The position numbers and the translations under genes were made by a program. DNA of 64,000 nucleotides. Source: JACDAN01 sp963847235. Its GTDB lineage: Bacteria > Actinomycetota > Thermoleophilia > Gaiellales > Gaiellaceae. The stretch is from NCBI GenBank assembly GCA_963847235.1, contig CAWJYU010000014.1:248001-312000 (forward strand), given 5' to 3'. Positions 50,377-59,057 of this stretch are shown here, in pieces; positions within the stretch are counted from its first letter, which is position 1; each line of letters begins with the position of its first letter. The notes beneath the pieces are model-generated. The model was not told where the DNA came from. It saw nothing but the letters and a program-made list of their open reading frames with translations, and searched no databases.

Positions 50377-51848
50377 GCGAGCGGAAGACGTTCCTGCTGA
50401 CGTTCGACTTCGAGGACTGGCACCAGCTCGTCTATCACCAGATCGGACGAGCCGACTGGCGGAAGGGGAGCGATGCGTTCGGGCGGCACATCTCGACGCT
50501 TCTCGACCTCCTGGACGAGCTCGGAGTCCGAGCGACGTTCTTCGTCGCCGGTGTCACCGCCGAGCGTCACCCGGAGGCGCTCGCGGACGTCGCCGCGCGG
50601 GGACACGAGGTCGGCTGTCACGGATACGACCACGTGCGCGCGTACGAGCAGACGCCGGACGAGTTCAGGAGCGACGTCGTCCGCTGCGTGGATGTCGTCG
50701 AGCGGATCTGCGGCGTGACACCGGCCGGGTATCGAGCGCCGTGGTGCTCGATCACCCGCGACTCGGCGTGGGCGCACGACGTCCTACGCGACGTCGGCTT
50801 CCGGTACGACTCGAGCCTCTTCGACTCGCCGCGCGTCCGGAACCGGATCCGCCCGATCCCCGCGCACCCGTACGGCATCCGGGGTGACGCGGACACGCTC
50901 TGGGAGTTCCCACTTGCCGTGTGCCGGTGGGGCAGGGTCGTGCTTCCGGTCGGCGGCGGCGCCTACTGGCGCGTCCTGCCGAGCGCCGTGCTGTGGCGTG
51001 GGCTGCACGACCTCAGCCGCCGCACGACGCTCCCGGTTCTCTACTTCCACCCGTACGAGTTCGCGCCGGAGCCCCTGCGCATCGAGCTTCCTCGCGGGGC
51101 AGGCGGCCGGGAACGAATCCGGGAGGGGTGGAGGTTCGTCTGGCAGAACACCCGCCGCCACCTGATCGAGCCACGGCTCCGCGAAGCCGCCGCGCGGTTC
51201 CGGCTCGTCCCCGTCCGCGAGGTCTTCGCGCTGCCGATGACGCCGACACGCCGCTACTTCGACAAGCACGCGCGCTCGTTTGACCGGCTGTACGACAGCC
51301 GAGGCATCGCCGCGCGCTTCCGACGCGGGCCCGAGCTCAGCCGGGCGCTCGCGGTCTCCGTCGTGGCGCGCCACCCGGCGCCGGAGGTGCTGGACATCGG
51401 GTGCGGCCCCGGCCGCGTCGCGGAGGCGGTCATCGAGGCCGGCGCCGCGCGGTACGTCGGGATCGACCTCTCCCCGCAGATGCTGGAGCTGGCACGGCGG
51501 CGAGTCGACGCGCACGAAGTCGAGCTCATCGAGGGGGACTTCCTCGACATCGACTTCGCGCGGACCTTCGACGTCGTGCTCGCACTGGGGCTTTTCGACT
51601 ACCTGGACCGACCAGAGCGAGCCGCGGCGTGGATGCGCGCCCGTTGCACGTCTGCGCTCGTCGCATCCTTCCCGCGCTGGGACTGGGTCAAGGCGCCGCT
51701 ACGCCACCTCCACTACGCGCTGCACCGGTGCCCGATCTTCGAGTACACCGAGGCCGGGGCAGAGGCGCTGCTCGCGGACGCCGGGTTCTCCACGGTCGAG
51801 TTCGCCTCGCGCGGGCGCCTCGGCTTCCTCGTCGTGGCGACGCCGTGA
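50373..51848 (+). CDS. Polysaccharide deacetylase fused to a class I SAM methyltransferase
   Basis: 491 residues from ATG 50373 (ATGA overlap with the dehydratase). Residues 1-287 form a NodB-type deacetylase of the DUF3473 style: LLTFDFEDWHQLVYHQIGRA, the metal site HGYDH (His83, His87), RAPWCSI (121-127) and a late His in LYFHPYEF. From Met289 a complete methyltransferase follows: MTPTRRYFDKHARSFDRLYD, then EVLDIGCGPGRVAEAVIEAG, GIDLSPQMLELARRR and VVLALGLFDYL. Met289 lies in an ATGA, so the fusion might be an artefact of a lost stop. Both activities would act on glycan or lipid-linked sugar. Confidence 0.82.
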   Translation: MSERKTFLLTFDFEDWHQLVYHQIGRADWRKGSDAFGRHISTLLDLLDELGVRATFFVAGVTAERHPEALADVAARGHEVGCHGYDHVRAYEQTPDEFRSDVVRCVDVVERICGVTPAGYRAPWCSITRDSAWAHDVLRDVGFRYDSSLFDSPRVRNRIRPIPAHPYGIRGDADTLWEFPLAVCRWGRVVLPVGGGAYWRVLPSAVLWRGLHDLSRRTTLPVLYFHPYEFAPEPLRIELPRGAGGRERIREGWRFVWQNTRRHLIEPRLREAAARFRLVPVREVFALPMTPTRRYFDKHARSFDRLYDSRGIAARFRRGPELSRALAVSVVARHPAPEVLDIGCGPGRVAEAVIEAGAARYVGIDLSPQMLELARRRVDAHEVELIEGDFLDIDFARTFDVVLALGLFDYLDRPERAAAWMRARCTSALVASFPRWDWVKAPLRHLHYALHRCPIFEYTEAGAEALLADAGFSTVEFASRGRLGFLVVATP

Positions 51849-51866
51849 CCGGATGAGGAGCGCGCG

Positions 51867-53294
51867 ATGAGGGTCGCGCTCGTGCAGGTGCCGCCGCGCA
51901 GCGAGTTCGATCGGCACTGGGCGCGTTTTCCGAGCCTGGGAATCGCCTACGTCGCAAGCTCGCTGCGCGCAGCCGGCCACACGATCGACCTGCTGGACGG
52001 GAAGCTGGACGGCCTGACGGTCGACGACATCGTCACGCGCGTGCGGGCGCGGCCGCCCGACCTCGTCGGGATCACGTGCATGACGGTCGAGTACCCACGG
52101 GCCGTGGAGATCGCGAGGCGGATCAAGCACGATCGCGCGGACGTGCCGGTCATGGTCGGCGGCGCACACGTGAACGCCGTCGGGCGAGGGGCGCTCGAAG
52201 AGGGCGAGAGCTTCGACTACGCGTGCGTCGGCGAAGGCGAGTACCTCGCCTGTGAGCTCGCCGACGCGCTGGAGCGCAACGTCGATCCGTCGGCCATCCC
52301 CGGGCTCGTCTCGCGGCGCGGAGGCGAGCTGGTGGCGGGGCCGCCTCGCCCGCCGCCGGACGACTACGACGCGCTTGCATTTCCCGCTTGGGACCTGTTC
52401 CGCTCTGTCCAGACCCTGCCGCTGATCACGCACCGCGGATGCCCGTTCAAGTGCGTGTTCTGCTCCCACAACTCCGGGTTCAAGCCGCGATACCGGACCC
52501 CCGCGAACGTGCTCGACGAGGTCGAGCAGATGCTCGAGCGCTACCGCCCGTCGCGAATCCGGATCGAGGACGAGACCTTCGGGCTGCACATGGGCCGGAC
52601 GAAGGCGATCCTCGAGGGCATCATCGCGCGAGGGTTCCATGAGCGAGTTCGGTTCTCGGCCCAGACCCGCGTCGACCGGATCGACGAGGAGTTCATCCGC
52701 CTGCTCAAGACCGCGAACTTCGAGATGCTCGAGCTCGGCGTGGAGACGGGCAACCCGGAGGTGCTTCGGAAGATCAAGAAGGGGATCACGCTCGAGCAGG
52801 TCGAGTATGCCGTCGCGCTCGCGAAGGGCAACGGCCTGAGGGTCTGGTGCAAGTTCATCCTCGGTCATCCGGACGAGACCCGCGCCGAGATCCGGGACAC
52901 GATCGACTTCATCGCGAAGATCAACCCGAACCAGCTTTCGGTGTCGATCATGACACCGTTTCCCGGGACCCCGATCCACGAGATGGCGCTGCGCGGCGAA
53001 GGCGGGTACCGCCTGCTCTCCGGCGGCTGGGAGGACTTCGACAAGTACTCGAGCGGCGTGCTCGAGCTCGAGACCGTGAGCCTCGCCCGGCTGAAGCGGT
53101 ACCAGATTGCCTGCTACGTCAACCTCTACGTCCGTAATCGGCGCTTCGGCGAGCTGGCGCGTCTCGTCGTGGGGAATCGCGCCGTCGGCTGGGAAATGCT
53201 GCGATCGGCGGCGACCCGCACCACGGTGGAGGCGCTCCGGCGGGTCGGTCTTCGGCCCGATCAGCGCGTCCCGCGGGCGCTTTCGCGGCCGTAA
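51867..53294 (+). CDS. B12-binding-type radical SAM protein
   Basis: 475 residues from ATG 51867, with GAGGAG upstream. Residues 1-140 form a cobalamin-binding-like Rossmann domain (RVALVQVPP, PSLGIAYVASSLRAAGHTID, MVGGAHVNAVG, VGEGEYLACEL) without a clear DxHxxG motif. The radical SAM cluster is GCPFKCVFCSHN (Cys192, Cys196, Cys199). IRIEDETFGLHMGRTKAILE, FSAQTRVDRIDEEFIRLLK, ELGVETGNPEVLRKIKKGIT and FILGHPDETRAEIRDTIDFI follow the BchE/HpnJ-like order. It may methylate or rearrange a lipid or sugar; the substrate is unknown. Confidence 0.88.
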   Translation: MRVALVQVPPRSEFDRHWARFPSLGIAYVASSLRAAGHTIDLLDGKLDGLTVDDIVTRVRARPPDLVGITCMTVEYPRAVEIARRIKHDRADVPVMVGGAHVNAVGRGALEEGESFDYACVGEGEYLACELADALERNVDPSAIPGLVSRRGGELVAGPPRPPPDDYDALAFPAWDLFRSVQTLPLITHRGCPFKCVFCSHNSGFKPRYRTPANVLDEVEQMLERYRPSRIRIEDETFGLHMGRTKAILEGIIARGFHERVRFSAQTRVDRIDEEFIRLLKTANFEMLELGVETGNPEVLRKIKKGITLEQVEYAVALAKGNGLRVWCKFILGHPDETRAEIRDTIDFIAKINPNQLSVSIMTPFPGTPIHEMALRGEGGYRLLSGGWEDFDKYSSGVLELETVSLARLKRYQIACYVNLYVRNRRFGELARLVVGNRAVGWEMLRSAATRTTVEALRRVGLRPDQRVPRALSRP

Positions 53295-53334
53295 AGCGTC
53301 CGTAAGGATCCCGAGAACCCGCCGAGAGGGCCGT

Positions 53335-53340
53335 TAGCCT
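53335..53340 (+). promoter_or_regulatory. Leaderless-type -10 hexamer TAGCCT
   Basis: TAGCCT lies 8 bases before GTG 53349. Confidence 0.5.
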
Positions 53341-53348
53341 AGGCGTCC

Positions 53349-54287
53349 GTGGCTACCGCAGTCGTGACCGGCGGGTCGGGGTTCCTCGGCTCCCATCTGT
53401 GTGAGTACCTGCTGGCGCAGGGCCACCGGGTGATCTGCATCGACAACCTGGAGTCGAGCACGCTCCAGAACCTCGAGCACATCCGCGACGACCGCTTCAC
53501 GTTCCTCTACCACGACGTGATCGAGCGGATCGACATCGAGGAGCCGGTCGACCTCGTGTTCCATCTGGCCGCGCTGGCGAGCCCGATCGACTACCTGCGC
53601 CAGCCGCTGCACTCGCTCAAGACCGGGTCGTACGGGACGCACAACGCGCTCGGCCTGGCGAAGTGGAAGCGCGCCCGCTTCCTCCTCGCGTCGACGAGCG
53701 AGATCTACGGCGACCCGGAGGTGCATCCGCAGCCGGAGACGTACTGGGGCAACGTCAACCCGACGGGCCCGCGCGGGGTCTACGACGAGGCGAAGCGCTA
53801 CGCCGAGGCGATGACCATGGCCTACCACCGCCAGCAGGGCGTCGACACGGCGATCGTCCGCATCTTCAACACCTACGGGCCGCGGATGCGCCCTTACGAC
53901 GGCCGAGCGATCCCGACGTTCATGCGCCAGGCGCTCGAGCACAAGCCACTCACGGTCTTCGGGGAGGGCCAGCAGACGAGGAGCTTTTGCTACGTCGACG
54001 ACCTGATTCGCGGCCTCTTCCTCCTTGCCACGAGCGACGAGCACAGGCCCGTCAACCTGGGGAATCCGGGCGAGTTCACGATCCTGGAGCTTGCGGAAAC
54101 CGTGATCCGGGTAACAGAGTCGAAGAGCGAAATCGTCCACGAGGCCCTGCCCGTCGACGACCCGAAGATCCGCCAGCCAGACATCACACGCGCAAAGGAA
54201 ATTCTCGGCTGGGCCCCGGAGATCGAGCTTGAGGAGGGCCTGCGCCGAATGTTGCCCAGTCTAGGAAGGGAGCAGATTCGTGTTTAG
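53349..54287 (+). CDS. UDP-glucuronate decarboxylase (UDP-xylose synthase)
   Basis: 312 residues from GTG 53349. VTGGSGFLGSHLCEYLLAQG binds NAD. FHLAALASPIDYLRQPLHSL, STSEIYGDPEVHPQPETYWG, then NVNPTGPRGVYDEAKRYAEA (catalytic YxxxK) and VRIFNTYGPRMRPYDGRAIP are near-diagnostic for UXS. It converts UDP-glucuronate to UDP-xylose for glycan synthesis. It overlaps the glycosidase-like gene by 8 bases. No UDP-glucose dehydrogenase is in the window, so the substrate must come from elsewhere in the genome. Confidence 0.93.
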   Translation: MATAVVTGGSGFLGSHLCEYLLAQGHRVICIDNLESSTLQNLEHIRDDRFTFLYHDVIERIDIEEPVDLVFHLAALASPIDYLRQPLHSLKTGSYGTHNALGLAKWKRARFLLASTSEIYGDPEVHPQPETYWGNVNPTGPRGVYDEAKRYAEAMTMAYHRQQGVDTAIVRIFNTYGPRMRPYDGRAIPTFMRQALEHKPLTVFGEGQQTRSFCYVDDLIRGLFLLATSDEHRPVNLGNPGEFTILELAETVIRVTESKSEIVHEALPVDDPKIRQPDITRAKEILGWAPEIELEEGLRRMLPSLGREQIRV

Positions 54288-55443
54288 ACGCCTCACGTTG
54301 GTCTTGGTCTTAGTCCTGTCAGCAGCCGTCGCCGCGGCGACGACGAGCCGCGACGCCGACTCGGCCGCACAGGGCTCGAGCGCCACGCGCATGCAGTTCG
54401 GTTTCTACGACGACCAGCAGGTGCTCGGCAACACCACGTGGGCGTTCAACCAGCTCCGCCTGCTTCGCGCCGGCGTTGTCCGGACGACGCTCGATTGGGG
54501 AACAGTCGCCAGGCGGCGTCCGGTGAAGCCGACCGATCCGGCCGACCCGGCCTACAACTGGACCGCGGTCGACCAGGTCGTGGACGAGGCCGACAAGAAG
54601 GGGATCCGCGTGGTCCTCGCGATCTACGGCACGCCGCGCTGGGCAGGTCCGGCCCGGAACCGGGTACCGCGCCGCGCGACCGACCTCCGTTCCTTCGCGA
54701 ACGCCGCCGCGAGGCGCTACAGCGGCACGTACACGGTCAAGGAGCAGGAGAACGAGCCGGAGCGCACGCTGCCGGCCGTCCGAAGCTGGCTCGCCTGGAA
54801 CGAGCCGAACAACCCGGTCTTCCTTCGCCCGCAGTGGAAGATGGTCGCGCGGAAGTGGCGCGTCCAGGCCGCGTATGACTACGCGAAGATCTGCTCGGCG
54901 ATCTACGCCGGCGTGAAGTCGACCCGGCTGGCCGGCCAGAAGGTCGCCTGCGGCGCCACGGGCCCGAGGGGGAACGACGCGCCGCGCAGCTCGCGGCCGT
55001 CGACCTCGCCGCTCGTCTTCATGTCCTGGCTCCGCCGCGCGGGCGTGAAGCGAATGGACGCCTACGCGCACCATCCCTACTACGGCCACCGCTCGGAGAA
55101 GCCGGCCACCGTCTCGCGTTCGAAGAAGGCCGTGACGATGGGGAACATCGGCGTGCTGATCAAGCAGATCAATCGCCTCTGGGGTCGCAAGACACGGCTG
55201 TGGGTGACCGAGTACGGCTACCAGACGAATCCGCCTGACCGTCTCTTCGGCGTCTCGTACCGCAACCAGGCGCTCTACATGAAGCAGGCGGTCGCGATGG
55301 CGAGGAAGACGCGGCGGATCGACATGTTCGTGTGGTTCCTGATCCGCGATGAGGGGCGTCTCAGCGGCTGGCAGTCCGGCGTCATGACGCGGCGCGGCGC
55401 GCGCAAGCCGTCGTACCGCACGTTCCAGACGTTCGCCAGGTAG
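54280..55443 (+). CDS. Secreted TIM-barrel glycoside hydrolase-like protein (GH39/GH5-like)
   Basis: 387 residues from GTG 54280. A signal peptide covers about residues 1-20 (LTLVLVLVLSAAVAAATTS). The barrel includes GVVRTTLDWGTVARRR, YNWTAVDQVVDEADKKGIRV, VVLAIYGTPRWAG, the acid/base Glu in SWLAWNEPNNPVFLRPQWK and the nucleophile Glu in TRLWVTEYGYQTNPPDRLFG. This is the clan A arrangement. It overlaps the UXS gene, suggesting an extracellular enzyme that trims or releases the polymer containing xylose or a similar sugar. Confidence 0.82.
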   Translation: MFRRLTLVLVLVLSAAVAAATTSRDADSAAQGSSATRMQFGFYDDQQVLGNTTWAFNQLRLLRAGVVRTTLDWGTVARRRPVKPTDPADPAYNWTAVDQVVDEADKKGIRVVLAIYGTPRWAGPARNRVPRRATDLRSFANAAARRYSGTYTVKEQENEPERTLPAVRSWLAWNEPNNPVFLRPQWKMVARKWRVQAAYDYAKICSAIYAGVKSTRLAGQKVACGATGPRGNDAPRSSRPSTSPLVFMSWLRRAGVKRMDAYAHHPYYGHRSEKPATVSRSKKAVTMGNIGVLIKQINRLWGRKTRLWVTEYGYQTNPPDRLFGVSYRNQALYMKQAVAMARKTRRIDMFVWFLIRDEGRLSGWQSGVMTRRGARKPSYRTFQTFAR

Positions 55444-55475
55444 GAGCGCGCAGGAAGGCCACGGGGCGGCGAGCG

Positions 55476-55481
55476 TAGAAT
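55476..55481 (+). promoter_or_regulatory. -10 hexamer TAGAAT
   Basis: TAGAAT lies 10 bases before GTG 55492, so the transcript would have at most a few leader bases. Confidence 0.5.
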
Positions 55482-55491
55482 TCGTCGCTCC

Positions 55492-56941
55492 GTGGCAACC
55501 AACGAAGCGCCGAGGGACGCCCCGCCGCCCTCCGTCGGCGACATCCGCTCGGCGCGCCCGCTCGTCCTCGGCAGTCCGGTGGCGGCGTTCGTCCGCCGCG
55601 CGCTCAGCATCCTCTCGCTGATCGCGCTCGACCTCTGCGGGCTGATCCTCGGGCTCTACGGTGCGTTCGTCCTGCGCGCGCTCTACTACGGCGACGAGAT
55701 CCTCTGGGGGGCGCTGTGGCGGGCCGAGTCCGAGTGGCTGCCGTTCCTCGGCCTCGTCCTGGTGCTCGTCTTCTGGCGCGCCGGCCTGTACGCGGAGCGC
55801 GAGCGTCGCGGCGGCGGGGGCAAGATCATCGGGTCACTGATCCTCGTCGGCCTCGTCGGTGTCGTCTACGGCGTCGGGACGAACCGTGAGTTCGGAACGT
55901 ATGGCCTCGCGCCGACCGCGGTCGTGCTCACGGGGCTCTTCATCGGGCTGCTCCGGGCGAGCTACGAGGTCATTACCGGCGACATCATGCGCGCGGCGGG
56001 CGTGCGCCGTCGGGCGGTCCTGGTCGGAGACTCCGAGCGGGTCGACCACCTCCGCCGGGCCCTCGGCGAGGGCCGGAGCGGCATTCGCTACGAGTTCGTC
56101 AGCGCTGTGGAGCCCGGAAACCTGCCGCAGACCCTGGCCGAGCACACCGTGGACGAGGTGATCGTCGCGGAGGCGGACTTCGACGACCGCCAGCTCCTCG
56201 AGATGGTCGACCTCGCGCACCGGCGCGGCGTCCGCGTCCGGCTGGCGCCGACGACGACGGAGCTCCTGACGCAGCGCGCGGACTACGTCCCCGGGCAGGG
56301 CGTCCCGCTCTTCGAGCTTCGGCCGCCCGCCTTCGTCGGCACGGACTGGATCGTCAAGCGCGGGTTCGACCTCGTCGTCAGCGCCCTGATCGTCGTCGTG
56401 GGGATCCCCATCTGGCTCGCGATCGCCGCGGCGATCAAGCTCACCTCGCGCGGGCCCGTCTTCTACCGCGACCGCCGCGTCGGGCTGAACGAGCAGGAGT
56501 TCGACATGCTCAAGTTCCGGACGATGCGGCACGACGCCGCCGCCCTCCAGTCCGAGCTCGAGGCGGAGAACGAGGCGAAGGGCGCGCTCTTCAAGCTCCG
56601 GGACGATCCCGCGCGTGACCAAGGTCGGGGCGTTCCTGCGGCGGTTCTCGCTGGACGAGATCCCGCAGGTGCTGAACGTCCTGCGCGGCGAGATGAGCCT
56701 CGTCGGGCCGCGGCCGCTGCCGATCCGCGACTACCGTCTACTCGAGGACTGGCACCGCAAGCGCTACCTCGTCCTGCCGGGCATGACGGGCCTCTGGCAG
56801 ATCGCCGGCCGCTCCGATCTCGAGTTCGACGACCTCGTCCGGCTCGACTTCTATTACCTGGAGAACTGGTCGATCTGGCTGGACATCTCGATCCTCTTGC
56901 GGACGATCCCGGCAGTCGCGGCCGGGAAGGGCGCGTACTAG
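55492..56941 (+). CDS. Initiating sugar-phosphate transferase, WbaP/WcaJ full-length type, one frameshift
   Basis: From GTG 55492. Four to five N-terminal helices (about 38-160), a CoA-binding-like domain (RRRAVLVGDSERVDHLRRAL), then the PGT domain: VKRGFDLVVSALIVVVGIPI, RGPVFYRDRRVGLNEQEFDM and KFRTMRHDA. At CCC 56608-56610 one extra base breaks the frame; the other frame continues VTKVGAFLRRFSLDEIPQVL, GPRPLPIRDYRL and PGMTGLWQIAGRSDL to 56941. Repaired length is 482. It starts repeat-unit assembly on undecaprenyl phosphate. It is the second initiating enzyme in the window. Confidence 0.92.
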
Positions 56942-56960
56942 CCGCATCGGTCACCTCGAT

Positions 56961-56966
56961 TAACGT
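56961..56966 (+). promoter_or_regulatory. Leaderless-type -10 hexamer TAACGT
   Basis: TAACGT lies 7 bases before ATG 56974. Confidence 0.5.
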
Positions 56967-56973
56967 TGCGCGG

Positions 56974-57956
56974 ATGGGGCGCCGCGCGCTCGTGACCGGT
57001 ATCGGCGGGCAGGACGGTTCCTACCTCGCCGAGCTGCTGCTCGGGCATGGCTATGAGGTGTTCGGCACCGTACTGGGGAATCCTGAGCAGTACGAGAGCC
57101 TGGCGCCGATCCGGAAGCAGCTTCGGTTCGCGGAGGTCGATCTCCAGGATGCGGAGGACGTCCGGCGGGCGCTGCGCGACATCGAGCCGGACGAGGTCTA
57201 CCACCTCGCCTCGGCCTCCTTCGTCCCGGCCTCCTGGGACGACCCGGTCGGGACGTCGACGGCCGCGGTCGCCGCGGTGTCGGCCCTGCTGGACGGCGTT
57301 CGCCGCGAGCGGCCCGAGGCGCGCTTCGTCAACGCCGCGTCGGCCGAGATCTTCGGCGCGCCGAGCGAGGTGCCGCAGCGCGAGACGACGCCGGTCGCCC
57401 CGCTGACTCCGTACGGTGCCTGCAAGGCCTTCGGGCACTCTCTCACCGGCGCGTTCCGGCGCCAGTACGGGCTTCACGCCTCGTCGGCGATCCTCTTCAA
57501 CCACGAGTCCCCACGCCGCTCGCCGCAGTTCCTGACCCGGAAGGTGAGCCGCGGCGCGGCCGCGATCAGCCTCGGGCTCGAGGACGAGCTGCGGCTGGGC
57601 GACCTGTCCGCTCGGCGGGACTGGGGCTTCGCCGGCGACTACGTCCGCGCGCTGTGGCTGATGGCGTCGCAGGACGAGCCGGACGACTACGTGATCGCGA
57701 CCGGCGAGTCCCACACGCGTCGAGGAGTTCGTGGCGGCGGCGTTCGGCGAGGTCGGGCTCGACTGGCGGCGAGCACGTCCGGTTCGACGAGTCGTTCGCA
57801 CGCGGCGCGGCCGACTCGCCGGAGCTCGTCGGCGACCCGGCGAAGGCGCGCGACCGGCTGGGCTGGGAGGCGGAGACGGGCTTCGACGAGCTCGTCCGGA
57901 TGATGGTGCGGGCGGATCTCGAGCTGTTGAGGGATCAGGCGGCGAGCCCGCGTTAA
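56974..57956 (+). CDS. GDP-mannose 4,6-dehydratase-like protein, copy 1 (two frameshifts)
   Basis: From ATG 56974. RRALVTGIGGQDGSYLAELL is the GMD-type nucleotide motif; YHLASASFVPASWDDPVGTS, NAASAEIFG, TPYGACKAFGHSLTGAFRRQ and AILFNHESPRRSPQFLTRKV follow. After ATGESHT one extra base (near 57717-57722) and, after GLDWR, another (near 57770) shift the frame; corrected, it reads VEEFVAAAFGEVGLDWREHV, then FDESFARGAADSPELVGDPA to 57956 (326 residues). It diverges from copy 2 enough to suggest a different nucleotide sugar or a later step. Confidence 0.82.
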
Positions 57957-57978
57957 CAAACTGATTCCGACCCTCAGA

Positions 57979-57984
57979 TAGGGT
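57979..57984 (+). promoter_or_regulatory. Leaderless-type -10 hexamer TAGGGT
   Basis: TAGGGT lies 8 bases before GTG 57993. Confidence 0.5.
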
Positions 57985-57992
57985 GGCGCGCG

Positions 57993-58985
57993 GTGGCGGA
58001 TCGGCGGGCGTTGATCACGGGAATCACGGGGCAGGACGGCTCCTACCTGGCCGAGCTCCTGCTCGAGAAAGGCTACGAGGTGTTCGGGATGACGCGACGC
58101 GCGTCGACGGAGAACGTCGAGCGCATCGGCCACCTCACCGACCGGGTCAAGCTGATCCAGGGCGACCTGCTCGACCCGCACTCGCTGGTCTCGGCCCTCC
58201 GGACCGCGGAGCCGACGGAGGTCTACAACCTCGCCGCGCAGAGCTTCGTGCCGACCTCGTGGAACCAGCCGGTGCTGACGGCCGAGTTCACGGCGGTCGG
58301 CGTCACGCGGCTCCTGGAGGCGGTCCGGACAGTCGATCCGAACATCCGCTTCTACCAGGCGTCCTCGTCGGAGATGTACGGGAAGGTGCGCGAGGTTCCG
58401 CAGACCGAGCAGACGCCGTTCCACCCGCGCTCGCCGTACGGGGTCGCGAAGGCGTACGGGCACTACATCACCGTCAACTACCGGGAGTCGTACGGCCTCT
58501 TCGCGGTCTCGCGGGATCCTCTTCAACCACGAGTCGCCCGCGCCGGGGGCTCGAGTTCGTGACGCGGAAGATCAGCGACGGCGTCGCCCGCATCAAGCTC
58601 GGCCTGGCGGACGAGCTGCGGCTCGGAAACCTGGACGCCGAGCGCGACTGGGGCTACGCGGGCGACTACGTCGACGCGATGTGGCGGATGCTCCAGCGGG
58701 ACGAGCCCGAGGACTACGTCGTGGCGACGGGCGAGACGCACTCGGTGCGCGAGTTCGCCGAGATCGCGTTCGGCCACGTCGGCCTCGACTGGGAGCAGCT
58801 CCGTCAAGACCGACCCGGAGTTCCTGCGCCCGGCCGAGGTCGACCAGCTCGTCGGCGACCCGGCGAAGGCGAAGAGCGACCTGGGCTGGGAGCCGCGCCA
58901 CTCGTTCCGCGAGCTCGTCGAGATGATGGTCGACGCGGACCTCGAGCGCCTCGCGCCGGCGGCTGCGCCGCGGCTAGCGACCTGA
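57993..58985 (+). CDS. gmd: GDP-mannose 4,6-dehydratase, copy 2 (three frameshifts)
   Basis: From GTG 57993. RRALITGITGQDGSYLAELL, FGMTRRASTENVERIGHL, YNLAAQSFVPTSWNQPVLTA, ASSSEMYGKVREVPQTEQTP and HPRSPYGVAKAYGHYITVNY are classic GMD. Extra bases near 58508-58512 (before GILFNHESPRR), in CCC near 58537-58540, and near 58809 shift the frame; corrected, it runs through GLEFVTRKISDGVARIKLGL, DWGYAGDYVDAM and TDPEFLRPAEVDQLVGDPAK to TGA 58985, 329 residues. It makes GDP-4-keto-6-deoxymannose, a precursor of fucose or rhamnose. No GDP-fucose synthase is adjacent. Confidence 0.88.
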
Positions 58986-59057
58986 CGCGCCAGAAAGTCG
59001 GCGGGTTCGCCTTGATGCGGGCGGCTGCTTGACCGGCCATGCCGATCGCTCGGCCCA

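Noticed and set aside
5380..58985. Programmed ribosomal frameshifting or recoding at the many frame breaks
   Set aside because: The breaks occur in unrelated families at ordinary positions, lack a shared slippery heptamer and mostly need removal of one extra base; assembly error is simpler.
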